Positions 21,540 to 31,262 are shown, counted from the first letter of the stretch. The stretch is DNA of 64,000 nucleotides from Myxococcales bacterium (GCA_016794525.1 JAEUJY010000174.1:33140-97139), one strand, 5' to 3'. Notes: generated by a model not told the origin, from the sequence alone. Made by a program: numbers and translations.

Positions 21540-22232
21540 CTAACCGAGCAACGACCGATCGCCGGTGTAGTGATAGGTGAGCTGGTCCTCACCGAAGCGG
21601 TGCGCGCGTCCGACCGGGCACGCGTCCCGCACCGCGAGCCACAGCCGCCAGCGCTCGCGCAGCTCGTCGCCGTCGCGCGGCGGGCCGGCCGCCAGCGCTC
21701 GCGCCAGCGCCGGCGCGCAGCCGTGCGCGCAGTCACACGCGCGCGCCACCGGCGGGCGAGGCGGCGGGCCGTCGACGTCGATCACGATCGCCGCGCGCAG
21801 CCCGAACCACGGCCCGAACGTCGGGTGGATCGCCAGGTGGCTGGGCGCGAGCGCGGCCAGCCCGGCGACCTCGGCCAGCCGCTGCATCGCCACCCGGCGC
21901 GGCGGCGGCTCGGGCGCGAAGCGGAGCGCGGTGGCCGGCCCGGCGGGGCCCACCGCCGCGGCGACCGCCGCGGTGATGACGTCGGCGGCGTAGCGATCGA
22001 GCGGGTCGGGCGCGGCGGCCAGCGCCGGGTCGGCCAGCGCGGCGCGGAACCGCGGCCACAGCGCCGCGGTGTTGCCGATGACGATCACCAGCGCGCGCGG
22101 GCGGCCGTGATCCGGCAGCCGCACGTCGTCCGGAACCCGGACGTTGTAGTCGGCGGCGGCCGCCGTCGCGCACAGGTCGAACCCGCCGGCGGCGCAGGCC
22201 TCGGCGATCGCGGCCACCAGCGCGGCGGTCAT
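21540..22232 (-). CDS. MMACHC/CblC-like cobalamin-processing protein
   Basis: 230 residues that align by eye with human MMACHC (CblC), the cytosolic protein that strips the upper ligand from cobalamin. Matches in order: FDL...ADYN against the FEV...AWYN region; RALVIVIGNTAALWPRF and DPLDRYAADVI against LAFLVLST and DPVDQCVAYHL; then IHPTFGPWFGLRAAIVI against IHPRFGGWFAIRGVVLL. The Arg equivalent to human Arg161 is kept, while the position of His122 appears to be Glu. A Cys cluster (ACDCAHGC) follows. It lacks the iron-sulfur Cys set of QueG, the other family with this fold. ATG 22232 overlaps the stop of the LamG lipoprotein gene. Confidence 0.7.
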   Translation of the reverse strand: MTAALVAAIAEACAAGGFDLCATAAAADYNVRVPDDVRLPDHGRPRALVIVIGNTAALWPRFRAALADPALAAAPDPLDRYAADVITAAVAAAVGPAGPATALRFAPEPPPRRVAMQRLAEVAGLAALAPSHLAIHPTFGPWFGLRAAIVIDVDGPPPRPPVARACDCAHGCAPALARALAAGPPRDGDELRERWRLWLAVRDACPVGRAHRFGEDQLTYHYTGDRSLLG

Positions 22233-23113
22233 CGCGCGGCCGCGGTCGCGATCTCGACCGGCGTGCGCGCGACGCTCCACAGGCGCACCTCGTCGAGCCC
22301 GCCGACCAGCGGCACCGACGGCGTCGCCGCGTCGCCGTCGCAGTTCTGGCCCAGCGTCGTGCCGTCCATCGTGCCGGTGGCGATCGGCGTCGCGGTGTTG
22401 ACCGGGACGCCGGCGATGCCGTCGGTGAAGACGGTCAGCGTCGCGCCGGTGTGGACGCACGCGACGTGGTGCCAGGCGTTGCGCGAGATCGGCGCGCCCC
22501 ACGCGGTCGCGTTGATGTTGCAGTACGGCGTGACGCTCTCGCTCATCGCGCCCGCGGCCTGGTGCCAGCCGAGGAAGATCGAGTACTGGCCGTTGTTGTC
22601 GACGAGGCCGATCCGGCGATCGCTGGAGGTGCCCGTCATCGGCGGGTCGGTGGTGTAGTAGACGAAGCCCTCGATCGTCAGCGGCGCCGGCAGGTCGAGC
22701 GCGGTGGTCTCGGCGAACCACAGCGCGCTGGTCGCGCCGAACCCGGCCGCCATGCCGACCCGGCCGGCGACCGGCGTGACGTTGGTCGACAGGAACGGCT
22801 GCGGCCCGCTGCCCACGCGGTTGGTGGTGGTCCCGTCGTCGAACGGCAGGCACAACACCAGCGACGGATCGCCGGGCGGGCAGAACGCCGACCCGCCGGA
22901 GGCGTCGGTGCGCGCGTCGACGCCGGGCGGGGCGTCGATCGGCGGGCGCCCGTCGCTGGGCGGGGCGTCGACGGCGGCCGCGTCGATCCCGCCGTCGCCG
23001 TCGGTCGCGCCCGACGGCGTGAACCCGCAACCGGCGAGCGCGGCCAGCCCGGCCAGCGCCGCGGCTTTGACGGCGTCGGCCAGACCTGCTGAACTCGAGG
23101 GCGTGCGGAGCAT
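22229..23113 (-). CDS. LamG-domain lipoprotein, second copy
   Basis: 294 residues. The N-terminus carries a signal peptide with lipobox ALAGC at about residue 27, a short Asp/Ala/Pro linker (PPIDAPPGVDA), then a LamG-type domain with LTIEGFVYYT, WHHVACVHTGATLTVFTDGI and a terminal GLDEVRLWSVARTPVEI. Start ATG 23113 (or 23116) overlaps the divergent gene that begins at 23103, so one of the two starts may lie further in. Its stop overlaps the CblC-like gene by 4 bases, so the two are coupled although one is an envelope lipoprotein and the other a soluble protein. Confidence 0.78.
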   Translation of the reverse strand: MLRTPSSSAGLADAVKAAALAGLAALAGCGFTPSGATDGDGGIDAAAVDAPPSDGRPPIDAPPGVDARTDASGGSAFCPPGDPSLVLCLPFDDGTTTNRVGSGPQPFLSTNVTPVAGRVGMAAGFGATSALWFAETTALDLPAPLTIEGFVYYTTDPPMTGTSSDRRIGLVDNNGQYSIFLGWHQAAGAMSESVTPYCNINATAWGAPISRNAWHHVACVHTGATLTVFTDGIAGVPVNTATPIATGTMDGTTLGQNCDGDAATPSVPLVGGLDEVRLWSVARTPVEIATAAAR

Positions 23114-23579
23114 CATCGTGGTCGCGATCGCCGTGGCGCTGGCGGCGGCGTGCAGCGCGCCTGATCTGCGAGTGTCCGACGATCCCCGCGGCGAGGTCAA
23201 CGGACGATCGTTCGAGTTCGTGAGCACCAAGCCCGACGGCACCGAGTGGACGTTCCGCACCCGCGGCAACTCGCTGTGGGTGGCGGTGGTCAACGAGACC
23301 AAGTCCGACGAGCTGGGCACGATCGACCTGTCGGCCAAGGAGCGGCGCACGCTGTGGAAGCTGATCGACCTGGTCGACGTCGGCGGGCGCAAGAAGGGCA
23401 AGCCCGACGCCGAGCACGGCACGGTGGTCATGCGGCTGCGCGAGGCCGACGACGACGGTGGCCACGACCTGATCACGGTGCAGGTGTCGCGCCGCACCAA
23501 GGACCAGGACATCATCGACCTGGCCAACTACCTGATCGACCTGGTGGCCAAGCACAAGCACGTCGAGGCGCAGTTCTGA
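23103..23579 (+). CDS. Small lipoprotein of unknown function
   Basis: 158 residues from GTG 23103. A signal peptide (VRSIIVVAIAVALAAAC) ends in a lipobox. The mature part is a small domain: GRSFEFVSTKPDGTEWTFRTRG, then a charged helix-rich half (SAKERRTLWKLIDLVDVGGRKKGKPDAEHG) and a C-terminal amphipathic helix. No family recognised. It diverges from the LamG lipoprotein, with overlapping 5' ends. Confidence 0.65.
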   Translation: MRSIIVVAIAVALAAACSAPDLRVSDDPRGEVNGRSFEFVSTKPDGTEWTFRTRGNSLWVAVVNETKSDELGTIDLSAKERRTLWKLIDLVDVGGRKKGKPDAEHGTVVMRLREADDDGGHDLITVQVSRRTKDQDIIDLANYLIDLVAKHKHVEAQF

Positions 23580-23667
23580 GACGGCGGGGGCGCGGCGCCG
23601 CGATGGCCGCAAGTGATCGCCGGGCCGGCTGGCCGCCGCGGCGGCCGGCTCGGTAGCCTGCGCCGCG

Positions 23668-24342
23668 ATGGGCTTCTTCGATTCGGGTACCGCCAAGTCG
23701 CGCGCGCGCCAGCGCACCAGCATGATCGAGGAGGCGACCGCGGCGGGGTGCCAGGTCGTCGAGATCGTCGACTCGACCGACGCCGCCACCGCGACCTCGG
23801 TGGTCGCCGGCACGCTCAAGGTGCTGGTCGGCGGCCGGGTCACCACCGACTTCCACCAGGTCGTCGTGCTGCGCACCGGGCCGCTGACCCACGCGTACGT
23901 GCAGCCGTACCAGGGCATCCAGCCCCAGCCCGGCGAGCACCACGCGATCCTGACCGGCACGCTGCCGGTGCCGGCGACGCTGCGCCGGCGGCTGCTGGGC
24001 CAGCCGGGGTGGGAGGGCGGCCACGGCGAGCACGTCTTCAACCGCGTCCCCGCGATCGCCGCTGCCAGCAACAACCTGGTGTGGACGTGGAAGGCCGGCT
24101 TCACCGAGATCACGCTGCCGTGGGGCGCGCAGGTGCGGCCGGCGGGTGGCGCCACCGCGCACCTGACGATGCTGGCCGGGCGCTACGGCGGCATCACCAG
24201 CTACCAGGTCGGGTTCAGCGCGTTCGTCAAGCTGGCGTTCGCGATCCGGGCCGCGCTGGTGCAGGGCGCGACGCAGCCCGGCCAGGAGTTCGCCGAGGCG
24301 GTGACCTTCGCGCCGATCGCCGCGGCGCTGCCGCCGGGGTGA
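23668..24342 (+). CDS. Protein of unknown function
   Basis: 224 residues from ATG 23668, not recognised and without signal peptide. The N-terminal 60 residues look like a small alpha/beta unit (AAGCQVVEIVDSTDAATATSVVAGTLKVLVGG); the C-terminal half has hydrophobic stretches (FSAFVKLAFAIRAALVQG). The coding bias fits its neighbours. A gap of 88 bases follows the small lipoprotein gene, and it reads in the same direction as the next two genes. Confidence 0.6.
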   Translation: MGFFDSGTAKSRARQRTSMIEEATAAGCQVVEIVDSTDAATATSVVAGTLKVLVGGRVTTDFHQVVVLRTGPLTHAYVQPYQGIQPQPGEHHAILTGTLPVPATLRRRLLGQPGWEGGHGEHVFNRVPAIAAASNNLVWTWKAGFTEITLPWGAQVRPAGGATAHLTMLAGRYGGITSYQVGFSAFVKLAFAIRAALVQGATQPGQEFAEAVTFAPIAAALPPG

Positions 24343-24392
24343 GGCCGGCCGGGGCGCGGGCCGCCACGTCCGATCTGGGGCATGATGCGGCG

Positions 24393-24965
24393 ATGGCGAA
24401 GCGCTGCTGGTTGCCGCTGCTCGGGATGCTCGTGACGGCCGGCGCGGCGCGCGCCGACATCCCGGTGGGGCTCGAGGAGCCCGGCGAGGACGCCGCGAAG
24501 GAGACCGCCCTCGCGTGGCTCGCCGCGGCGAAGGCCGGCGACGCCAAGGCGCTGACCGAGCTGGCGCTGCTCGACTTCGGCGGCGGCGAGTTCACGTACA
24601 CCCAGGTGACGATGCCCGCCGACGCCAAGCTGCGGAAGCGCTGCTTCAAGGTCACCACCGTCAAGAACGACAAGGCGCTGAAGAAGGCGCTGCCGTGCCT
24701 GCTCACGCCCGATCTGAAGGCCGCGCTCGCGTCGGTCATCGTGGACGGCGAGGGGTTCGCGGCCAGCTACGACGACATCCGGCTGACCTCGCCCGGCCTG
24801 ACCAAGGCCAAGCGCGCGCTCAAGAAGCTCGACGCGTCCCACGCCTACTGGACCTTCGTCGGCATGGTCGACGGCGTCGCCCACAGCTTCACGCTCGCGA
24901 TCGCCGTCGAGTTCGCCAGCGGCTCGCCGCAGGTCGGCGCGGTCGTCCACGACTTCGAGAAGTGA
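24393..24965 (+). CDS. Secreted protein of unknown function
   Basis: 190 residues with an N-terminal signal peptide (MAKRCWLPLLGMLVTAGAARA) and a likely Ala-X-Ala cleavage site at about residue 21. The mature protein is Lys-rich (KNDKALKKALPC, TKAKRALKKLDASH) with two further Cys (RKRCFKV and LPCLL) that could pair. No domain recognised. The stop is two bases before the start of the alpha/beta hydrolase gene, so the two are probably co-translated. Confidence 0.65.
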   Translation: MAKRCWLPLLGMLVTAGAARADIPVGLEEPGEDAAKETALAWLAAAKAGDAKALTELALLDFGGGEFTYTQVTMPADAKLRKRCFKVTTVKNDKALKKALPCLLTPDLKAALASVIVDGEGFAASYDDIRLTSPGLTKAKRALKKLDASHAYWTFVGMVDGVAHSFTLAIAVEFASGSPQVGAVVHDFEK

Positions 24966-24966
24966 C

Positions 24967-25776
24967 GTGACCGCCCCCGCGCAGCTGTACAGCGAGCGGC
25001 TCGGTCCCGCCGACGCGACCCGGCTGGTCGCGTTCACCCATGGCATCTACGGCAGCGGCACCAACTGGCGATCGATCGCGCGCCAGGTGCTCGCGCGCGC
25101 GCCGGGCTGGGCGGCGGTGCTGGTCGATCTGCGCCTGCACGGCCGGTCGGCGGCGGGCGCGCCGCCGCACACCGTCGCCGCGTGCGTCGCCGATCTGCAG
25201 GCGCTGTGCGCCGGGCTGGCCGCGGCCGGGCCGCCGGTGGTGGCCGCGGTCGGCCACTCGTTCGGCGGCAAGGTGGTGCTCGGGCTCGCGCTGCCGATCC
25301 GGGTGATCCTCGACTCGACGCCGAGCGCGCGCCCGGGCGCCTGGGACGCGCCCGACAACAGCGTGCACGCGGCGTGGGCGTCGATGGTCGCGCTCGATCG
25401 CACGTGGGCGCGCCGCGAGGACTTCGTCGCGGCGCTGGTGGCGCGCGGCCACGCGCCGGCGATGGCCGGCTGGCTGGCGATGAACCTCGAGCCGGCCGAC
25501 GGCGGGCTGCGCCTGCGCCTCGATCTCGACGCGATCCGCGCGCTGGTCACCGACTACTACGCGGTCGACGCCTGGCCGGCGATCGAGGGCGCGACCGGCG
25601 CGATCGCGATGGTGGTCGCCGAGCGCGGCAACACCGTCAGCGCCGCCGATCTGGCGCGCCTCGAGCACGCGCCGGCGACGGTCACGACCCATGTCATCCC
25701 CGGCGCCGGCCACTGGCTCCACCTCGACGCCCCGGCCGCGGTGGTCGAGCACGTCGTCGCCGCGCTCGCCGGGTGA
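24967..25776 (+). CDS. Alpha/beta-hydrolase-fold esterase-like enzyme
   Basis: 269 residues. Typical short alpha/beta hydrolase: oxyanion region FTHGIYGSG, nucleophile Ser in the elbow GHSFGGK (about residue 99), and catalytic His in GAGHWLHLDAP near residue 242. It resembles the YbfF esterase group in layout. GTG 24967 follows the previous stop by one base. No signal peptide, so cytosolic. Substrate unknown. Confidence 0.85.
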   Translation: MTAPAQLYSERLGPADATRLVAFTHGIYGSGTNWRSIARQVLARAPGWAAVLVDLRLHGRSAAGAPPHTVAACVADLQALCAGLAAAGPPVVAAVGHSFGGKVVLGLALPIRVILDSTPSARPGAWDAPDNSVHAAWASMVALDRTWARREDFVAALVARGHAPAMAGWLAMNLEPADGGLRLRLDLDAIRALVTDYYAVDAWPAIEGATGAIAMVVAERGNTVSAADLARLEHAPATVTTHVIPGAGHWLHLDAPAAVVEHVVAALAG

Positions 25777-25782
25777 GCGGCC

Positions 25783-25804
25783 GGTCGCGCCCCGCGCCGC
25801 GACC
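25783..25804. terminator. Hairpin between convergent genes
   Basis: Perfect 7-base stem GGTCGCG/CGCGACC with an 8-base loop, between stop codons at 25776 and 25810. No T-tract. Confidence 0.45.
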
Positions 25805-25809
25805 ATGCG

Positions 25810-26421
25810 CTACTCGAACATGATCGTCACGGCCAGCGCCGACGGGATGTCGATCGGCGTCGCGGCCTTGAGGTCGGGCGGGCCGGTCAGGCCGCCCGGC
25901 TGCGGGCAGGCTTCGCCGGGCTTGGCCGCGGCGCACCCGCAGTCGTCGCCGACGCAGGTGCTCCACGCGGTCGCGCGCAGCCAGTAGTCGGTCGCCGGCG
26001 GCGGGCCGCCGCGATCGACGCACGCCGTCGGGCAGCCGCCCGCGGCCTTGGCCAGCGTGCGCGGCGGCGCGACCTGGCCGTCCCAGCGGACGACGACCTC
26101 GCCGTCGCCGTCGAGCCGGAGCACGCGCGGGCCCGGGCAGGTGCGCGGCGGGCAGGTGCCGGCGGCGGCGTCGGCGCAGCTGGTGGTCACCGCGTCGACC
26201 GGCACCTGCACGCCGGCCTTGGTCTCGAGGCGGGCCGGCAGGTCGGCGCACGGGTTGGGCAGCGCGACCCAGATCGGCGCGACCCGGTGGTTGCGCAGCT
26301 TGAGCGTCACCGGCTGCGGCTTCGCCATCGGCGGCGGCGGCGGCGCCGCCGGCGCGCTCTCCTTGCGGCCGCCGCACGCGGCGAGCGTCAGCGCGAGCAG
26401 CGCGACCTGCCGGGCCGTCAC
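25810..26421 (-). CDS. Cys-rich lipoprotein of unknown function
   Basis: 203 residues from GTG 26421. Lipobox TLAAC follows a short signal peptide, then a Pro-rich linker, then a domain of about 165 residues with many Cys (NPCADL, TSCADAAAGTCPPRTC, GGCPTAC, STCVGDDCGCAAAKPGEAC), suggesting several disulfides. Hydrophobic beta strands (VTLKLRNHRVAPIWVALP) could form an immunoglobulin-like core. The start overlaps the stop of the GNAT gene by 4 bases. Confidence 0.7.
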   Translation of the reverse strand: MTARQVALLALTLAACGGRKESAPAAPPPPPMAKPQPVTLKLRNHRVAPIWVALPNPCADLPARLETKAGVQVPVDAVTTSCADAAAGTCPPRTCPGPRVLRLDGDGEVVVRWDGQVAPPRTLAKAAGGCPTACVDRGGPPPATDYWLRATAWSTCVGDDCGCAAAKPGEACPQPGGLTGPPDLKAATPIDIPSALAVTIMFE

Positions 26422-27089
26422 GCGGTCTCCTCGGGCGGCGGCGTGGGCGCGACGCTCTCGGTGCCGGGCGGCGGCGGCTTCACCGGCTTGGGTGGCAAGA
26501 GCTCGTCCTCGGTGTCGACCGCCGCGGCCAGGAAGATCGCGGCGTCGAGCTTGCGGAAGTTGCGCTTGCGGTACCACTGCAGCGCGTGCTCGTTGTTCTC
26601 CGCGACCTCGAGCACCAGGTGCGAGAGGCCGCGCACCTTGGCCAGGTGGTGCAGCTGCTCGAGCACGAAGCCGCCGACGCCGCGCCCGTTCCAGTCGGGG
26701 TGGACCGCCAGCTCCTCGACGAACAGCGGCCGCATCTTGCGCCGCTCGAAGTAGCCCTCGTTGATCCAGTTGTCGGCGCCGAGCACGTCGTGGGCGCACT
26801 CGGCGTAGGCGACGATCTCGTCGCCGACCTCGAACACCAGCTGGTCGACGCCCTCCTCGTCGTAGGTCTTGAGGAAGCGCTTCTTGGTGCGCGGCCGCTG
26901 GTACTCGACGGTCTCGAGGTTGACGTGGTGGAAGCTGATCTTCAGGAACTCCCACACCCGGTTGAGGTCGCGGCGGTGGATGCGCCGCACCTCGATCATC
27001 GGCGGCGGCGGCTCGGCCTTGGTGCTGCGCTTCTTGCGCGGCGCCGGCTTCTTCGGGCGCCCGGCGGCCGGGCGCTTGGGTTCTGCCAT
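26418..27089 (-). CDS. GNAT-family N-acetyltransferase
   Basis: 223 residues. A basic, Pro/Lys-rich N-terminal tail (1-30) precedes a GNAT domain (about 31-185). It has EELAVHPDWNGRGVGGFVLEQL as motif A with the acetyl-CoA pyrophosphate loop, then LVLEVAENNEHALQWYRKRNF as motif B. The C-terminal 35 residues are Pro-rich. Substrate unknown; the basic tail could bind nucleic acid or a partner. Start ATG 27089. It overlaps the next gene downstream, the Cys-rich lipoprotein. Confidence 0.85.
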   Translation of the reverse strand: MAEPKRPAAGRPKKPAPRKKRSTKAEPPPPMIEVRRIHRRDLNRVWEFLKISFHHVNLETVEYQRPRTKKRFLKTYDEEGVDQLVFEVGDEIVAYAECAHDVLGADNWINEGYFERRKMRPLFVEELAVHPDWNGRGVGGFVLEQLHHLAKVRGLSHLVLEVAENNEHALQWYRKRNFRKLDAAIFLAAAVDTEDELLPPKPVKPPPPGTESVAPTPPPEETA

Positions 27090-27139
27090 GGCGCCGATTG
27101 TACAGGCCGGCGCGGGCCCGTGCGTCGGCCGCGCGCCTT

Positions 27140-27955
27140 CTAGGGGCAGACCTGGGCCTCGAGCGCGAGGCTGTCGAGCGCGAACCGGGTCAGCAGCGCG
27201 AAGTTGGTGGTGACCTGGAACCGCAGGACCAACGTCTCGCCGGGGTGGCCGCCGCTGGTGGCGGTCCAGGTGAAGGGCAGCCAGGCGCAGATCGGCGCGG
27301 TGTTCGAGTTGGTCTGGGTGAGCAGGGTCTCGACCGCCACCCCGGCCGGGGTCTCGAGCCGGGCCGTGAAGACGTCGGCGTCGGTGATGATGATGTCTTC
27401 GGTGACGAAGCAGTTGTAGCCGCGGAGCCGCAGGCCGGTCGAGCTGGCCGGGATGGTGACGGTCTGCACCAGCACGTCGTTGGCGTTGTTGGTGGCGCCG
27501 AGCAGCGCGGCGAAGGTCCCGGCCTGCGGCGCGAACGGCATCTGCGCCGAGGTCCGGATGATCGTCGAGGTCTGGGTCCACGGGACGACGCCGGTCTCGA
27601 AGCCGCCGTTGCCCAGCAGGTTGGTCCAGGTCGGCGTGCACGGCGCGTCGATCGGCGTGGCGTCGATGATCCGCGCGTCGATCGGCGGGGCGGCGTCGAT
27701 CGGCCGGGCGTCGATCACCGCGGCGTCGGCGGCCGCGGCGTCGGGCGTGGCGGCGTCGAGCGCGGCGGCGTCGGCCTCGGGCCCGTCGAGCCGCGCGGCG
27801 TCGACCGGATCGGCGCCGTCGACCGGATCGGCGGCGTCGACCTCGCCCGGGGTCCGCGCCGACGCGCAGCCGAGCGCGCCGGTGATCGCGAGCAGCGCCG
27901 CCGCCCGCACTCGGTTCCAGCGGGCTGGTCGCCCAGCCCCCCTCGTCGGGGTCAT
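27140..27955 (-). CDS. Lipoprotein with Asp/Ala linker and CBM-like domain
   Basis: 271 residues from ATG 27955, which has a G-rich ribosome site. The signal peptide ends in lipobox ALGC; then comes a long Ala/Asp-rich linker (about residues 33-110, with ADPVDGADPVDAARLDG and PPIDARIIDATPIDA). The C-terminal 160 residues begin NLLGNGGFETGVVPWTQT, the usual opening of CBM4/9-like or choice-of-anchor jelly-roll domains. Linker codons share the GCGTCGAT pattern with the LamG lipoproteins. A surface role, such as carbohydrate binding, is inferred. Confidence 0.72.
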   Translation of the reverse strand: MTPTRGAGRPARWNRVRAAALLAITGALGCASARTPGEVDAADPVDGADPVDAARLDGPEADAAALDAATPDAAAADAAVIDARPIDAAPPIDARIIDATPIDAPCTPTWTNLLGNGGFETGVVPWTQTSTIIRTSAQMPFAPQAGTFAALLGATNNANDVLVQTVTIPASSTGLRLRGYNCFVTEDIIITDADVFTARLETPAGVAVETLLTQTNSNTAPICAWLPFTWTATSGGHPGETLVLRFQVTTNFALLTRFALDSLALEAQVCP

Positions 27956-28000
27956 GCCCCCGACGAGCCTCCCCCCAGGACGCGAGACCTGCTTCCGCAC

Positions 28001-29152
<1,152 letters not shown>

Positions 29153-29241
29153 CGCACCGTGCATATCACGGCGCCGGCGACCCCGAGCCAACACCGTCTG
29201 TCTCCCGTGGTGCGCGGCGGCCGGCCGTGTATCGTCCGCCC

Positions 29242-29934
29242 ATGCGCAGCCTGTCCTTGCTGGTCCTGCTCCTGCCGCTCGCCGCCTGCGGCAGCGACGA
29301 CGTCGCGGTGGTCTCGCCCGACGCGGCGATCGACGCCGCCGGGTGCGACCCGACCACGGCGCTGCCGACCCAGTGGCGGCCGATCGCGATGGTGTCGACC
29401 GGCGCGGTGAACGTCACGACCGCCGGCGGTGTGACCAGCGGCACGATCGACGCCACCGCCGGCGGCACCGCCGCGGCCGCCGACAACCCCTACGTCTACC
29501 TGGACCTGATGGCCGGCACCAAGGTCGACATCTCCGACACCACGTCGCTGACGTCGACCGCCTGGCACGTCGCGTTCAAGCGCGCCGGCATCAAGCTCAA
29601 CGGCGGCGACTCGGGGCCGGGCCAGGTGGCGGCGGCGGTGGTCAACGCCGCGACGCTGGCCGAGGTCACGACCGCGCCCGGCGCGCTCGAGCTCGACGAC
29701 TGGGCCGACCCGGCGTGCGCGCTGGTGGCGGGGCCGACCGGCGAGCCGGCGACGGTGATGTCGAGCTGGTACGACTACGACGATCAGACGCACGTGCTGA
29801 CGCCGAAGGCGCAGGTGTGGGTGCTGCAGATCGCGCCGGGCGTCTACCGCAAGCTGCGGATCGACACGTACTACGGCGACACCGCCAACCCGATGCGCGG
29901 CGCGTTCTACCGGGTCGAGTGGGCGCCGCTGTGA
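29242..29934 (+). CDS. HmuY-family haem-binding lipoprotein
   Basis: 230 residues. Signal peptide with lipobox LAAC. The mature part follows the HmuY pattern: YVYLDLMAGTKVDISD, then TAWHVAFKRAGIKLNGGDSG, and a C-terminal strand pair GVYRKLRIDTYYGD. HmuY proteins of Bacteroidetes are surface lipoproteins that take haem from host carriers. Haem ligands differ among members and cannot be assigned here. The gene overlaps the next one by 4 bases (GTGA), tying it to a secreted protease-like protein. Confidence 0.75.
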   Translation: MRSLSLLVLLLPLAACGSDDVAVVSPDAAIDAAGCDPTTALPTQWRPIAMVSTGAVNVTTAGGVTSGTIDATAGGTAAAADNPYVYLDLMAGTKVDISDTTSLTSTAWHVAFKRAGIKLNGGDSGPGQVAAAVVNAATLAEVTTAPGALELDDWADPACALVAGPTGEPATVMSSWYDYDDQTHVLTPKAQVWVLQIAPGVYRKLRIDTYYGDTANPMRGAFYRVEWAPL

Positions 29935-31262
29935 GGCTGGCGCTGGTCGTCGCGCTGGTGGCGACGCCGGGGCTGGCGATCGCCGATCGCGACCCGTGGC
30001 AGGCCGGCACGACGCCGCAGTCGTTCGCGTGGCCGACCGGGCGGGTCCGCGTGCACTACGTCACGACGACCGCCGACGCGGTGCTGCCCACCGACAACGA
30101 CGGCAGCGGCGTGCCCGACTTCGTCGAGGAGGCGGCCCGCCGCGGCGACGAGGCGCTGGCGGCGTTCGCGGCGATGGGGTTCCGCGCGCCACGCCCCGAC
30201 GGCGCGCTGGGCGGCGACGACCGGCTCGACGTCTACCTCAAGGACCTCAACGGCGCCGACGGCAGCTTCGCCGCCGACACCTGCACCCAGACGCCGTTCA
30301 CCTGCGTCGGCCACGTGACGATCGAGAACGACTTCGTCGGCTACGGCTACCCGTCGACGTCGATGGCGCTGCGCATCCTCACCAGCCACGAGCTGTTCCA
30401 CGCGGTGCAGAACGCCTACGACGGCGATCAGCCGATCCAGTGGTCCGAGGGCTCGGCGGTGTGGGCCGAGGAGGCGGTGTTCCCCGAGCAGGACGACTTC
30501 GAGCACCTGGTGGCGGCGTTCCAGGCCAAGCCGTTCCGCCCGTTCGATCGCGCCGGCGCCGGGTTCGGCGACCTGTACCCGTACGGCGCCGGGCTGTGGG
30601 CGTACTTCCTCGAGGCGTGGGCCGGCGCCGGCATCACGCAGGCGGCGTGGGCGCGCTGCGAGGACACCGGCAGCGATCCGCCGTTCCTGACCGCGATCGA
30701 CACCGAGCTGACCGCGCGCGGCCGGGTGCTCACCGACGCGTGGATCGCCTTCACGCGGTGGAACGCGCGCACCGGCAGCTTCGCCGACGGCACCGGCTAC
30801 CCCGAGGCCGGCCGGCTGGCCGCGGCGCTGCGCGAGGCCGCGATCGTCGCGCCGGGGGCGGCGACGGTGATCGTCGAGGGCTTCTCGGCGCGCTACCTGC
30901 CGATCACCGGCGTCGGCGAGGCGTCGCGGATCGAGGTCAGCGCGCAGCGGCCGGTGGCGATCGAGGTGCGGGTCATCCACGGCGACGCGACCGTGACGCG
31001 GGTTGGCGACGACGTCGCCGGCCTGACCCACACGATCGACGTCACGCCGACCGGCGCGCCGATCGACCTCGAGGTGATCGTGACCAGCGCGGTGCGCGGC
31101 GGCATCCAGCAGGAGACCACCGTCGCGATCGCGCCGTACACCCCGCCGCCGCCCGACGACGCCGGCGGCTGCGGCTGCGCCGCCGGGACGCCGCCGTCCC
31201 GCCTCGACCTCGCGGGCGGCGCGCTGGCGCTGCTCGCGCTCGGCCGTCGCCGCCGCCGTTAG
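29931..31262 (+). CDS. Secreted HExxH metalloprotease-like protein with MYXO-CTERM tail
   Basis: 443 residues from GTG 29931. Signal peptide to about residue 20. It has a zincin-type motif SHELFHAVQNAYD near residue 155, and a Glu-rich stretch 20 residues later (WSEGSAVWAEEAVF) that could supply the third metal ligand. The C-terminus is a MYXO-CTERM-type sorting tail: GGCGCAAG, a hydrophobic helix (LDLAGGALALLALG) and RRRRR. Such tails are processed and anchored on the myxobacterial surface. It is translated together with the HmuY-like lipoprotein. The protease activity is inferred from motifs only. Confidence 0.82.
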   Translation: MRLALVVALVATPGLAIADRDPWQAGTTPQSFAWPTGRVRVHYVTTTADAVLPTDNDGSGVPDFVEEAARRGDEALAAFAAMGFRAPRPDGALGGDDRLDVYLKDLNGADGSFAADTCTQTPFTCVGHVTIENDFVGYGYPSTSMALRILTSHELFHAVQNAYDGDQPIQWSEGSAVWAEEAVFPEQDDFEHLVAAFQAKPFRPFDRAGAGFGDLYPYGAGLWAYFLEAWAGAGITQAAWARCEDTGSDPPFLTAIDTELTARGRVLTDAWIAFTRWNARTGSFADGTGYPEAGRLAAALREAAIVAPGAATVIVEGFSARYLPITGVGEASRIEVSAQRPVAIEVRVIHGDATVTRVGDDVAGLTHTIDVTPTGAPIDLEVIVTSAVRGGIQQETTVAIAPYTPPPPDDAGGCGCAAGTPPSRLDLAGGALALLALGRRRRR

